From Gilliamella sp. wkB112 (GTDB taxonomy: Bacteria > Pseudomonadota > Gammaproteobacteria > Enterobacterales > Orbaceae): DNA of 64,000 nt. The position numbers and the translations under genes are program-made. The stretch spans positions 372,001 through 436,000 of the forward strand of contig NZ_LZGL01000009.1 in the NCBI RefSeq assembly GCF_001690685.1, in the 5' to 3' direction. Below the pieces are notes generated by a model. It was not told where the DNA came from. It worked only from the letters and a program-made list of their open reading frames with translations, and did not search any database. Positions 53,580 through 62,787 of this stretch are shown here, piece after piece (within the stretch, counting starts at the first letter, position 1; every line of letters starts with the position of its first letter).

Positions 53580-54833
53580 TTATAAAACTATCTCACCACG
53601 CCATAAATCTTCTAATGATTCTCGTTGACGAATGACTTGATGCTGCATATCATTTAACAACATAACTTCGGCGGGACGTGGATGACTATTATAATTGGAA
53701 GCCATGCTAAATCCATAAGCACCTGCACTACATATCACTAGCAAATCATCTTGCTTAACCGAAAGTTGCCGTTGATAAGCAAGTACATCGCTTGATTCAC
53801 AAATAGGACCGACCACATTATAACTATACTTTTCATCTGTATTTTGCGATTCTTTTTCGGGTAAAACATTCATCCATGCTTGATAAAGTGCCGGGCGAAT
53901 CAAATCATTCATACCAGCATCAATTATAGCAAAATGATTACCATCTTGATGTTTTGTATATTCAACTTTAGTAATTAACAAACCTGCATTAGCAACAATT
54001 GATCTTCCTGGTTCACATAAAAGTTCAATATCTGGATAATTTACTAATTTTTTGTTTAATTCTTTCATCAAAGATGAGGCCATTGGCGGTTGTTCGTCTG
54101 CATAACAAACACCTAAACCACCACCAAAATCAATATGTTCAATATGAATATTTTCAGACTTAAGTTTAGCAACCAAGGTGAGTATGCGATCTGCTGCGTC
54201 AAGAAAAGGTGATAATTCCGTTAACTGAGAACCGATGTGGCAATCAATGCCAACTATTTTAATATTCGTCAACGACACCGCTTGACGGTAAACATCCAAA
54301 GCTAATTTATAACTAATACCAAATTTATTTTCGCGCAATCCTGTTGAAATATACGGATGAGTTTTAGCATCAACATCTGGATTAATACGTAAAGAAATTG
54401 TTGCTATTTTACCAATCTGTTTAGCTACTTCATTAATACGGTATAATTCAGCTTCAGATTCAACATTGAAACATTTAATACCCACTTTTAGAGCTCGTTC
54501 AATCTCAACAACCGACTTAGCTACACCAGAAAATACAATTTTGTTAGGATTAGCACCTGCTTTTAAAACTCGTTCTAGCTCCCCCTGAGAAACAATATCA
54601 AACCCAGCACCTAATTTGGCTAGTAAACTTAATATTGCCAAATTACTATTTGCTTTAACAGCATAACAAACTAGATATTTCCGATTTACTAATGCTCGTG
54701 CGTATTCAAGATACTGTTTAGTTATATAATCCGCTGAATAAACATAAAGCGGTGTTCCATATTGTTTAGCGAGTTCAGATATAGCAATTTTATTGGCAAA
54801 TAAATGACCTTTTTGATAATGTAAAAAATCCAT
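53580..54833 (-). CDS. lysA: Diaminopimelate decarboxylase
   Basis: PLP enzyme forming L-lysine from meso-diaminopimelate. 417 residues: PLP-Lys in VCYAVKANSNLAIL, HIGSQL, the glycine-rich phosphate loop DFGGGLGV, EPGRSIVANAG, and the catalytic Cys segment GPICESSDVLA at the dimer interface. It lies between lptM and dapF; in E. coli lysA is elsewhere on the chromosome, but this lptM-lysA-dapF order is common in other gammaproteobacteria. Confidence 0.97.
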   Translation of the reverse strand: MDFLHYQKGHLFANKIAISELAKQYGTPLYVYSADYITKQYLEYARALVNRKYLVCYAVKANSNLAILSLLAKLGAGFDIVSQGELERVLKAGANPNKIVFSGVAKSVVEIERALKVGIKCFNVESEAELYRINEVAKQIGKIATISLRINPDVDAKTHPYISTGLRENKFGISYKLALDVYRQAVSLTNIKIVGIDCHIGSQLTELSPFLDAADRILTLVAKLKSENIHIEHIDFGGGLGVCYADEQPPMASSLMKELNKKLVNYPDIELLCEPGRSIVANAGLLITKVEYTKHQDGNHFAIIDAGMNDLIRPALYQAWMNVLPEKESQNTDEKYSYNVVGPICESSDVLAYQRQLSVKQDDLLVICSAGAYGFSMASNYNSHPRPAEVMLLNDMQHQVIRQRESLEDLWRGEIVL

Positions 54834-54843
54834 AATATCTCCG

Positions 54844-54984
54844 TTAAGCAGTTTGATTCAATAAATCAACATGAACTGGGACATAAGTTTTTTCGGCAGG
54901 GTGATAAAGTGGGCCTTTTAATCCACAACCAGCTAAAGTCAATATAACTAAAAATACCGAGAGTAATTTAATAGAGGATTTCAT
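54844..54984 (-). CDS. lptM: LPS-translocon maturation lipoprotein LptM (YifL)
   Basis: 46-codon lipoprotein. The signal peptide MKSSIKLLSVFLVILTLAG is followed by the lipobox Cys in LAGCGLKGPLYHP; the CGLKGPLY signature identifies LptM, which helps LptD-LptE mature and form correct disulfides. AGAGGATTTC around the start gives no strong ribosome binding site. It leads the lysA-dapF genes with a 10-base gap, and the window also encodes LptE. Confidence 0.9.
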   Translation of the reverse strand: MKSSIKLLSVFLVILTLAGCGLKGPLYHPAEKTYVPVHVDLLNQTA

Positions 54985-55127
54985 ACAATATTCACAATTA
55001 TGTTATTGTTTTAGACGATAGTTACTATATTACACGATAGCCAAACTCGTGCAAAGAACAAATCATTAAAGAGATATTTATACTTAGTAAATTTTAAATA
55101 TTAACAATCAATCGAAAAAATAATTAT

Positions 55128-57221
55128 CTAAGCGTTTATATATTTTTGTCGATCAGGAAGCCAGCACTCAATTAATTGTTTAGCACTGTCAGGGTAGCTT
55201 TGTTGTATATAATAAGAAACTTTTTGTACTTCACTAATCAAATGTTGATCTCGGATTAAATCAACAACTTTAAAATTAGCTATACCCATCTGTCGAGTAC
55301 CTAAAATTTCACCACTTCCACGAATTTCTAAATCTTTTTGTGCAATAACGAAACCATCATTACTGTCACGCATCACTTGCATACGTGCTTGTGCTATTTT
55401 ACTTAATGGTGGTTGATACATCAGTACACAATGTGAAGCAGCGGTGCCTCGACCTACACGTCCACGTAATTGATGTAATTGTGCTAGCCCTAAACGTTCA
55501 GCATTTTCAATAATCATTAAACTGGCATTAGGGACATCGACACCTACTTCAATTACCGTTGTGGCAACTAGAAGTTGAATATTGCCTTGTTTAAAATCTT
55601 GCATTACTGTTTGTTTTTGATCTGACTTCATTTTACCATGTAGCATAGCTATTTTTAGGTGTGGTAGCCTCTCACATAACTCGGTAACTAGCATTTCTGC
55701 CGCTTGAGCATCTAGCGTTTCTGATTCTTCAACTAAAGTACATACCCAATAAACTTGACGATGTTCTAGGCAAGCCTGATTAACACGTTCAATAATCTCA
55801 TCTCGTCGAGTGTTAGGAATCACCACGGTAGTTATAGGGGTTCTACCTGGTGGTAATTCATCGATAATTGATACATCTAAATCGGCATAAACCGTCATAG
55901 CTAAAGTTCGTGGTATTGGCGTTGCTGTCATAATTAATTGATGAGGAAAAATTTGATTTTTAATACCTTTTTCCCATAAGCTTAATCGTTGATTAACTCC
56001 GAAACGATGTTGTTCATCTATAATGACTAGTCCTAAAGAGGCAAATTCAACTTTATCAACAAATACTGCATGGGTTCCAATAAGCATTGTTATTGCACCA
56101 TTTTTGACCCGTTCATAACGTTGTAATTTATTTTTTGTTGTTAAACGCCCGGCTAACCAATCAACCGTTATATTAAAAGGCTCAAACCACTGTTTAAAAT
56201 TGTTATAATGTTGCTCAGCTAAAATTTCTGTAGGTGCCATTAACACTACTTGGCTACCATTTTCAATGGCATTTAAAGCTGCTAATGCAGCAACTAGAGT
56301 CTTACCTGAACCCACATCCCCTTGAATTAGCCGCATCATTGGGACAGGTTTTGCCATATCTTGATAAATATCTTTAATTACCCGTTGTTGAGCATTAGTA
56401 AGCTTGAAGGGTAACGTAGCTAAAAAGGGGGGGATAACTTTTTGATTAGGATGAAAAATGTGTGCTTGTTGCTGTTGATTATCTATTTTTATCATTAACA
56501 TGCTTAGATGATAAGCTAACAATTCTTCAAAGATGAATCGTTTAATTGCCGGATGTTCACCTGAAGATAATAAATTAATATCAGTATCGATTGGTGGATT
56601 ATGAATGATCTGCAGTGCTTGTAAAGCATCTAAATGATAATCAGCTATCTGTTGTGGTAAAACTTCGGATGGTGGGTTACGTTGCAGTAATAATAACGCT
56701 GAATGAATTGCTTTCCGAATCACATTTTGAGATAACCCATAAGTTGCAGAATATATGGGAGTATATTTTTCAGTTTCTTCATCACAACTAACGAATTTAT
56801 CGTCACGATTAGTTCTAATTTTAAATTGCGGATGAATAATCTCAGGATAAATTTTACCCTGTTTTACTTCTCCATAAGCGCTAATCCATTTACCCATTAT
56901 TAGAATATTTTTCATCCCCACATTGAAATGTAAAAATCTTAAAATAGCGATCCCTGTATCATCTTGAATATGGCAAACTAACATTTTTCTTCTACCAAAA
57001 GTTATTTCACTTTTAATAATGCAGCCATCAATAGTAGTAAATGCACCAGGTGAAACATCAGTTATAGCAGAAGATTTAGTGCGATCTTCATAACGTAGAG
57101 GAAAATGCAGTAACAGATCTTTGACTGTATAAATTCCTAATGAATGGAATTTATTTTCAAGTGTAGGGCCAAGGCCGGTTAATTGTATTAACGGAGTTTG
57201 GCTAAAAAGTCTACTGGACAT
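55128..57221 (-). CDS. recG: ATP-dependent DNA helicase RecG
   Basis: Remodels stalled replication forks and Holliday junctions. 697 residues: N-terminal wedge domain with an OB fold (to about 270), helicase domains with Walker A GDVGSGKT, VIIDEQHRFGVNQR, TATPIPRTLAMT, ATTVIEVGVDVPNASLM and QLRGRVGRG. It starts 5 bases after the end of spoT. In E. coli trmH lies between spoT and recG; it is absent here. Confidence 0.97.
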   Translation of the reverse strand: MSSRLFSQTPLIQLTGLGPTLENKFHSLGIYTVKDLLLHFPLRYEDRTKSSAITDVSPGAFTTIDGCIIKSEITFGRRKMLVCHIQDDTGIAILRFLHFNVGMKNILIMGKWISAYGEVKQGKIYPEIIHPQFKIRTNRDDKFVSCDEETEKYTPIYSATYGLSQNVIRKAIHSALLLLQRNPPSEVLPQQIADYHLDALQALQIIHNPPIDTDINLLSSGEHPAIKRFIFEELLAYHLSMLMIKIDNQQQQAHIFHPNQKVIPPFLATLPFKLTNAQQRVIKDIYQDMAKPVPMMRLIQGDVGSGKTLVAALAALNAIENGSQVVLMAPTEILAEQHYNNFKQWFEPFNITVDWLAGRLTTKNKLQRYERVKNGAITMLIGTHAVFVDKVEFASLGLVIIDEQHRFGVNQRLSLWEKGIKNQIFPHQLIMTATPIPRTLAMTVYADLDVSIIDELPPGRTPITTVVIPNTRRDEIIERVNQACLEHRQVYWVCTLVEESETLDAQAAEMLVTELCERLPHLKIAMLHGKMKSDQKQTVMQDFKQGNIQLLVATTVIEVGVDVPNASLMIIENAERLGLAQLHQLRGRVGRGTAASHCVLMYQPPLSKIAQARMQVMRDSNDGFVIAQKDLEIRGSGEILGTRQMGIANFKVVDLIRDQHLISEVQKVSYYIQQSYPDSAKQLIECWLPDRQKYINA

Positions 57222-57226
57222 AATAA

Positions 57227-59335
57227 TTAATTAATATTACGAATCACACTAACAACATCTGGTTGTAGTGACATTTTACGCATTAATTCATTAAGTTGCT
57301 GAGTATTTTTTACTTCAATTTGTAGAATAATAGTGTAAATCTGTCGATCTTTTTCTTCGGTATTCAGCCATTGCAAGTGAGTATTTTCTTCATTAATAAT
57401 CGAAAGAAGATGCGCTAATGACCCTTGATTACTTAAAATATCAACCCAAATTTCGGCAACAAAACGTTGATTGATATTGGAGGCCCATTTTAATGAAATA
57501 TATTTTTCAGGATTATTTTGATAACCGGAAATATTTCTACACGATTCATGATGCACTGTTAAGCCCTTTTCAGTGCTGACATGACCAACGATTGGATCAT
57601 TGGGAATTGGATGGCAACATTTCGCAAATGTAACTAATACTCCCTCACTACCAGTTATTACTAAGGTTTTATTCGGTTCTGATTGATTAGATAATAACTC
57701 TTTATGCTCTAAACCCTTAGCAATAAAATGGCTCATAATATTGCCTAAACCAATTTCTGCTAATACATCATTAAAAGACGATTGTTTGGATAATTCAACA
57801 ATTCTGGCTATTTTCTCTGGTGAAAGTGCTTCAATACCACCCGTTTTGGCTAGGGACATATTTAATAACCGCCGGCCTAACTCAATAGCATCTTCACGTT
57901 TAAGTGTTTTAAGTGCTTGGCGAATACGTGCTCTAGCTTTAGCACTTACCACAAAATTTAGCCAATTGGCGTTAGGCCTACCTTCTGGTGAAGTTATTAT
58001 TTCAACGGTTTGACCATTATTTAACGGTTGTGATATTGGATAAGGTTTACGATCAACAATCGCACCAATACATTGGTAACCAATATCTGAATGCACGGCA
58101 TAAGCTAAATCAACTGCGGTTGCACCTTCAGGTAATTGAACAATGCGACCTTTGGGTGTGAATACATAAATCTCTTTAGGAAATAAATCTGATTTAACAT
58201 TTTCAATAAATTCAAAAGAGTTACCCACACTTTGTTGCAGTTCTAATAGACTTTGCATCCAACGTTGTGCTTTAATTTGCGCAGTAGTATGGCTTAACTC
58301 ATCGCTTTCATTATATACCCAATGAGCAGCCACACCCATCTCTGCCATCTGTTCCATGTCCTCAGTACGGATTTGAACTTCAACTGGAGTACCATGTGGA
58401 CCAATTAATGATGAATGCAAAGATTGGTAACCATTCGCTTTAGGGATCGCAATATAATCTTTAAAACGATTCAAACGTGGTTTATACAAATTATGTACCA
58501 AACCAAGCACGCGGTAACATGTATCCACATCTTTAACCACAATTCGAAAAATATAAATATCCATAATTGAGTGAAAGTGTTGTTCACGCAATTGCATTTT
58601 TTGATAAATTACATAGATATTTTTTTCAATTCCTTCAACTTCAGCATCAATTTTAGCTTCTGTTAGACGTTCGCGAATTTCAGATAAAATTCGTTGAATT
58701 AATTCTTTTCTAGTACCACGAGCAGCTTCGATTACTTTCTCGATCACCTTAGCTCGATTAGGGTACATTGCAGTAAAGCCTAAAATTTCAAGCTCTGTTT
58801 TAATATGGTGAATACCTAAACGATGAGCCAGTGGAGCATAAATCTCGAGAGTTTCTTTAGCAATACGCCGTCGCTTATCTGGCCTAAGAGCCCCAAGCGT
58901 GCGCATATTATGAGTGCGATCGGCAAGTTTAATAAGAATAACACGCACGTCTTCGGTCATGGCTAGTACCATTTTCCGAAAATTTTCAGCTTGAGCCTCT
59001 TGTCGATTACGAAACTTTAATTTATCTAGTTTAGATACACCTTCAACTAAAATTGCGACATGTTTACCAAAAGTATCGGTGATGTCTTGAAAAGTGATCG
59101 CGGTATCTTCAATAGTATCATGTAAAAGAGCCGCAATAATTGTTTCATAATCTAGTCGCATATTAGCCAAAATAGTGGCAACTGCGATAGGATGAGTTAC
59201 ATATGGTTCCCCACTGCAACGGAATTGCCCTTCATGTGCCTTTTGAGCAAAAAGGTAAGCATCTTGGATAAGTTCAACTTGTTTAACCGGAAGATAAGAT
59301 GCAACAACCTTTTTTAAGCTATCAAAATATTGCAT
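57227..59335 (-). CDS. spoT: Bifunctional (p)ppGpp synthase/hydrolase SpoT
   Basis: Makes and degrades the alarmone (p)ppGpp. About 702 residues: HD hydrolase domain with AALLHDTIEDT, synthase domain with YIAIPKANGYQSLHSSLIG and VEVQIRTEDMEQMAEMGVAAHW, TGS domain (VFTPKGRIVQLPEGATAVDLAYA), and a C-terminal ACT domain. FAKCCHPIPND is the conserved cysteine site. The hydrolase residues are intact, so it can hydrolyse. ATG 59335 is used; a TTG at 59341 is in frame but not needed. It follows rpoZ by 18 bases. Confidence 0.97.
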   Translation of the reverse strand: MQYFDSLKKVVASYLPVKQVELIQDAYLFAQKAHEGQFRCSGEPYVTHPIAVATILANMRLDYETIIAALLHDTIEDTAITFQDITDTFGKHVAILVEGVSKLDKLKFRNRQEAQAENFRKMVLAMTEDVRVILIKLADRTHNMRTLGALRPDKRRRIAKETLEIYAPLAHRLGIHHIKTELEILGFTAMYPNRAKVIEKVIEAARGTRKELIQRILSEIRERLTEAKIDAEVEGIEKNIYVIYQKMQLREQHFHSIMDIYIFRIVVKDVDTCYRVLGLVHNLYKPRLNRFKDYIAIPKANGYQSLHSSLIGPHGTPVEVQIRTEDMEQMAEMGVAAHWVYNESDELSHTTAQIKAQRWMQSLLELQQSVGNSFEFIENVKSDLFPKEIYVFTPKGRIVQLPEGATAVDLAYAVHSDIGYQCIGAIVDRKPYPISQPLNNGQTVEIITSPEGRPNANWLNFVVSAKARARIRQALKTLKREDAIELGRRLLNMSLAKTGGIEALSPEKIARIVELSKQSSFNDVLAEIGLGNIMSHFIAKGLEHKELLSNQSEPNKTLVITGSEGVLVTFAKCCHPIPNDPIVGHVSTEKGLTVHHESCRNISGYQNNPEKYISLKWASNINQRFVAEIWVDILSNQGSLAHLLSIINEENTHLQWLNTEEKDRQIYTIILQIEVKNTQQLNELMRKMSLQPDVVSVIRNIN

Positions 59336-59353
59336 AGGCAATTCTCGTTAAGC

Positions 59354-59644
59354 TTATTCGTATGAAGGTGTATTTTCGAGAAGAATCGATTCGTGCAGAT
59401 TTGAACGTACTTCTGCTTCCTCATCTTGACGAGCTTGGAAATCAGCAGTATCAAGAATTTGTTTATTTACTAAACCATCTTCAATTTCGCGCAAAGCAAC
59501 AACGGTTTCTTTATCATTTTCTTCAGGAAGTAAAGGTGATTTATTTTCAACTTGCAATTGACGAGCACGTCTTGCTGCTACTAATACAAGATCAAAACGA
59601 TTACCAATTTTTTCTACTGCGTCTTGAACGGTTACGCGAGCCAT
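59354..59644 (-). CDS. rpoZ: RNA polymerase omega subunit
   Basis: 96-residue subunit that stabilises beta-prime. [31 protein letters not shown] is the invariant start; the acidic C-terminus is variable. First gene of rpoZ-spoT-recG; co-expression links RNA polymerase, ppGpp and fork repair. The expected upstream gmk gene is not here: a CinA-like gene precedes it in the same direction. Confidence 0.98.
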   Translation of the reverse strand: MARVTVQDAVEKIGNRFDLVLVAARRARQLQVENKSPLLPEENDKETVVALREIEDGLVNKQILDTADFQARQDEEAEVRSNLHESILLENTPSYE

Positions 59645-59690
59645 TTTTACCCCTAATTTTTACTTAATTGAATATTTTACAAGATCTGCT

Positions 59691-59720
59691 ATTCTACTTA
59701 ATTTTGTAGGGAATTGTCTA
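59691..59720 (-). promoter_or_regulatory. Candidate promoter of rpoZ-spoT-recG
   Basis: On the minus strand TAGACA and TAGAAT are separated by 18 bases, a fair sigma70 match, about 47 bases upstream of the rpoZ start. Confidence 0.4.
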
Positions 59721-59795
59721 CAGCTATCTGTTTATATTTATACTAAAAAAGAAAGCTAAAATAAACAGTACTCTTATAATTGGTTACTATTTCAA

Positions 59796-61010
59796 TTATT
59801 CTAAAACTTCTAACCAAACATTAGGTCCAATAATAGACCGATCCAATAAATAACGGCGTAATGCATCCAACGCAATTGTTGCTAGAATTCGCTGCTCCGT
59901 TTGGCGATTTTGTTTACGCCCAATATACTTAAGATTGAACTCTAACACTTGTTTCATCGTTGCAATAATTAACATAAATTGGCTATTTTTTTCTTTAAAG
60001 TTAACTAATCCTAAAGCAATATCCGCTTTTGTTTTAGTTAATGCATTTAACAAATAGTCTTTAGGCTCGGTTGTTAATAACGGGACTACTTCAGATTTAA
60101 CCACCGGTGCATCACATTCGAACAGTTGATAACTAATCATCCCCGCTGATTGCTGTTCTATAACAGTCATAGTTAAATTTTTTTCGTTTAATAGCCCGGA
60201 AACTACCTTAGCTAAACCATTTTCGTTATGATAAGTAATACCCCCTTCATAAAGTAAATTATCTTTTACTAATTCCCTAAGTTCTAACCAAAGTTTATCC
60301 ATAGCATTTTTTTTATGCTGCGGAGCAGTTAATTTCAATTCAATAATAGGCATTGCTGCACGATAACCAATTACTATATCTTCTGGAATATCAAGTTTAG
60401 CTTCTATTTCTGTGGCTAAGTCGCTTTCAGTGCGACCCATAGTAGTTAACCGATAACATAATGACTTTTCAACTTTAGGAAAACGCAACTTAATTTCTGA
60501 CATAATCGATGTTCTGATCATTTCTTTGAATTCAGAAGGTACTCCAGGTGTAAAAAACAACATACAATCATTAAGTTGCATCTTAAACCCACAGGCTGTA
60601 CCAATTGGATTATTAATTACTGTTGCGCTTTGTGGTAACATAGCTTGCTTTTGGTTACTAGCTGGCATAGTTAGGCCGCGACTAGAAAAATAACGTTCCA
60701 TCTCCAGTAACCATTGTTGATTTAATACCAGAATTTCATTATTAGCCAATGCTGCTGCTTGGGCACATAAATCATCACTTGTCGGTCCTAAACCTCCATT
60801 AACAATTAATATATCATTAACTAAACTGCGTTCTTGTAAAGTTGCAATCAATTGTTGAAGATTATCACCCGTGGTAAACCGAGATGTGATTAAGAAACCT
60901 TCTTGAAAAAGAAACTCAGATAACCATGCCGCATTAGTGTCTACAATTTGACCATAGAGAACTTCGTCACCAGTGCTTAGCATTTCAATCTTAATATTGT
61001 TACATGTCAT
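59796..61010 (-). CDS. yfaY: CinA-like protein (YfaY)
   Basis: 404 residues. The N-terminal molybdopterin-binding-like domain reads IKIEMLSTGDEVLYGQIVDTNAAWLSE, NGGLGPTSDD and FFTPGVPSEFKEM. The C-terminal half is related to the NMN deamidase domain of CinA, but the catalytic segment is altered (TVIEQQSAGMISYQL in place of the usual ESxTGG), so deamidation is doubtful. The similarity and length match E. coli YfaY. No operon link with its neighbours is evident. Confidence 0.82.
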   Translation of the reverse strand: MTCNNIKIEMLSTGDEVLYGQIVDTNAAWLSEFLFQEGFLITSRFTTGDNLQQLIATLQERSLVNDILIVNGGLGPTSDDLCAQAAALANNEILVLNQQWLLEMERYFSSRGLTMPASNQKQAMLPQSATVINNPIGTACGFKMQLNDCMLFFTPGVPSEFKEMIRTSIMSEIKLRFPKVEKSLCYRLTTMGRTESDLATEIEAKLDIPEDIVIGYRAAMPIIELKLTAPQHKKNAMDKLWLELRELVKDNLLYEGGITYHNENGLAKVVSGLLNEKNLTMTVIEQQSAGMISYQLFECDAPVVKSEVVPLLTTEPKDYLLNALTKTKADIALGLVNFKEKNSQFMLIIATMKQVLEFNLKYIGRKQNRQTEQRILATIALDALRRYLLDRSIIGPNVWLEVLE

Positions 61011-61053
61011 ATCACGCCTTAGGTTATTTATAAAATAATTATTAAAAACAATT

Positions 61054-62787
61054 TTAATTAACTATATCGTCTTCTTTATTTTCCATGTGTTCTTTACTTT
61101 GCACTAATCTGACTGCGAAATAGAGATCGTAAGCAAATTCAATAAACTCTTGATCTAATTTAATGTTCATTTGCTTAAACCAATTTTTTAGTGTTTTTCT
61201 CCGTCCAGACAAAATTAAAACTACATCTCGGGCTTTTAATGATTTAACCAGTTCTTCAATGCCTGATAATACGCTTACATCTTTATAAGTAAAACACGGT
61301 ATAGCATCAACAATTACATAATTAATCGGCTCATCAGCTTCGTCAATATAACTAACAATTCTACGTTTAAAATAAGCGATATTGAAATAAGTAAGTGGCG
61401 AATTAAAGCGATAAATTAAGGTATTTTTTATTGGTTGCACATCTTGACTTAGTGAATGTATTCGACCACTTGCATCAATTCCCAGAAGTTGATCTTTTGG
61501 CCTAAATACGCGACGCAAAAATAGGAATAAGCCTAACAATACTGCCAATGCCATTCCTGGAATAATACCAATAATCAGTACTGCAACTAAGGTTGATACA
61601 CTAAGGTAAAATGCATCTCGATCAAATTTAAAAAAACGCCATATAGTTTGGAAGTTAATTAATGATAAAGAAGAATAAATTAAAATCACACCCAAAACAC
61701 TAGTGGGAATATATTGCAAAGGAGCTAGAAAAAATAACACAACTAAGCCAATTAATATAGCGGCAATAATAGAAACTAACTGAGTTTTACCTCCGTTGGC
61801 GTCATTAACAGCCGTTCGTGAAGAGGTACCACTAACTACAAAGCCTTGAGATAATCCAGCAGCAATATTTGCCATACCAAGTGCTTTAAACTCAACATCA
61901 GCATTAGTTTCATAATTATTTTTACTAGCAAAACTACGTACAGTTATCATCATACTAACAAAGCAAATAATCGCTATGTTCAGTGATGGTACCACCAAAT
62001 CACGCATTAATCCTTTATCAAAATTAAGCCAAGACTCAGCAGGAATAAAATCGCTACTGACTTGACCAATAATATGGATATTGTATTGTTCAAAGTCAAT
62101 TAACCAAGAAAAAAATGTCAAAATTATTACGGCAAAAAGCGGAGCTGGATAGCGTGGTTTAAGCCTTTTTAAAGCGACTAAAATACATAAAGTAATAAAT
62201 GATACCAATGCGGTACCAATATGAATTTGTGGTATTTTAAACGGCAAATAAACAACCCGCTCTATCAAATAGGAATAGTCGTAGCTAAAACCTAATGTTT
62301 TTGCTAACTGATCAACCATAATAGTTATTGAAATACCATTTAATAAACCAATCAAAATCGGCTGGCTAAGTAAATCAGCTAAAGCACCAAGATGAAGTTT
62401 CCCTGCAATAATACACCAAATACCTATCATAATGGTCAACAACACTACCAATTGCCAGCGTAAAATAGGATCATTTGCCGCCAAAGGTAACACCACAGCG
62501 GCCACTACCGCACAAGTAGCGGTGTCAGGACCAACAATAAGTTGCCGAGAGGATCCCATAAGGGCATATACTATCAGTGGTAAAATGGTAGAATACAAGC
62601 CAGCAATAGCACCAACTCCAGTTAATTCTGCATAAGCAATAGATACAGGTAAAGAAACAGCTGCCACTGATAATCCTGCTTTAATATCAAAACTTAAATA
62701 TTCACGTTTATAACTTAATAAAGTACTTAGACCTGGCATCCAAGCAGTTATTTTTTGAAACAGTCTACTGTTTTTAAATTTACCCAT
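61054..62787 (-). CDS. SulP-family anion transporter with STAS domain
   Basis: 577 residues: 12-14 hydrophobic segments from about residue 30 to 425 with the SulP signature AGLSVAAVSLPVSIAYAELTG and GLYSTILPLIVYALMGSS, and GTSSRTAVNDANGG in the middle. A cytoplasmic STAS domain covers about 445-565 (VDAIPCFTYKDVSVLSGIEEL). The substrate (sulfate, dicarboxylate or bicarbonate) cannot be told from this sequence. Its start overlaps the pmbA stop by one base (TAATG), so the two are translationally coupled. Confidence 0.88.
   Translation of the reverse strand: MGKFKNSRLFQKITAWMPGLSTLLSYKREYLSFDIKAGLSVAAVSLPVSIAYAELTGVGAIAGLYSTILPLIVYALMGSSRQLIVGPDTATCAVVAAVVLPLAANDPILRWQLVVLLTIMIGIWCIIAGKLHLGALADLLSQPILIGLLNGISITIMVDQLAKTLGFSYDYSYLIERVVYLPFKIPQIHIGTALVSFITLCILVALKRLKPRYPAPLFAVIILTFFSWLIDFEQYNIHIIGQVSSDFIPAESWLNFDKGLMRDLVVPSLNIAIICFVSMMITVRSFASKNNYETNADVEFKALGMANIAAGLSQGFVVSGTSSRTAVNDANGGKTQLVSIIAAILIGLVVLFFLAPLQYIPTSVLGVILIYSSLSLINFQTIWRFFKFDRDAFYLSVSTLVAVLIIGIIPGMALAVLLGLFLFLRRVFRPKDQLLGIDASGRIHSLSQDVQPIKNTLIYRFNSPLTYFNIAYFKRRIVSYIDEADEPINYVIVDAIPCFTYKDVSVLSGIEELVKSLKARDVVLILSGRRKTLKNWFKQMNIKLDQEFIEFAYDLYFAVRLVQSKEHMENKEDDIVN

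Noticed and set aside
59362-59667. 101-codon plus-strand open frame across rpoZ
   Set aside because: Exactly antisense to rpoZ with no ribosome binding site; a shadow of the real gene.
59680-59705. Copy of the 37-bp repeat before rpoZ
   Set aside because: Shares only AAGATCTGCTAT; the sequence is better explained as the rpoZ promoter.
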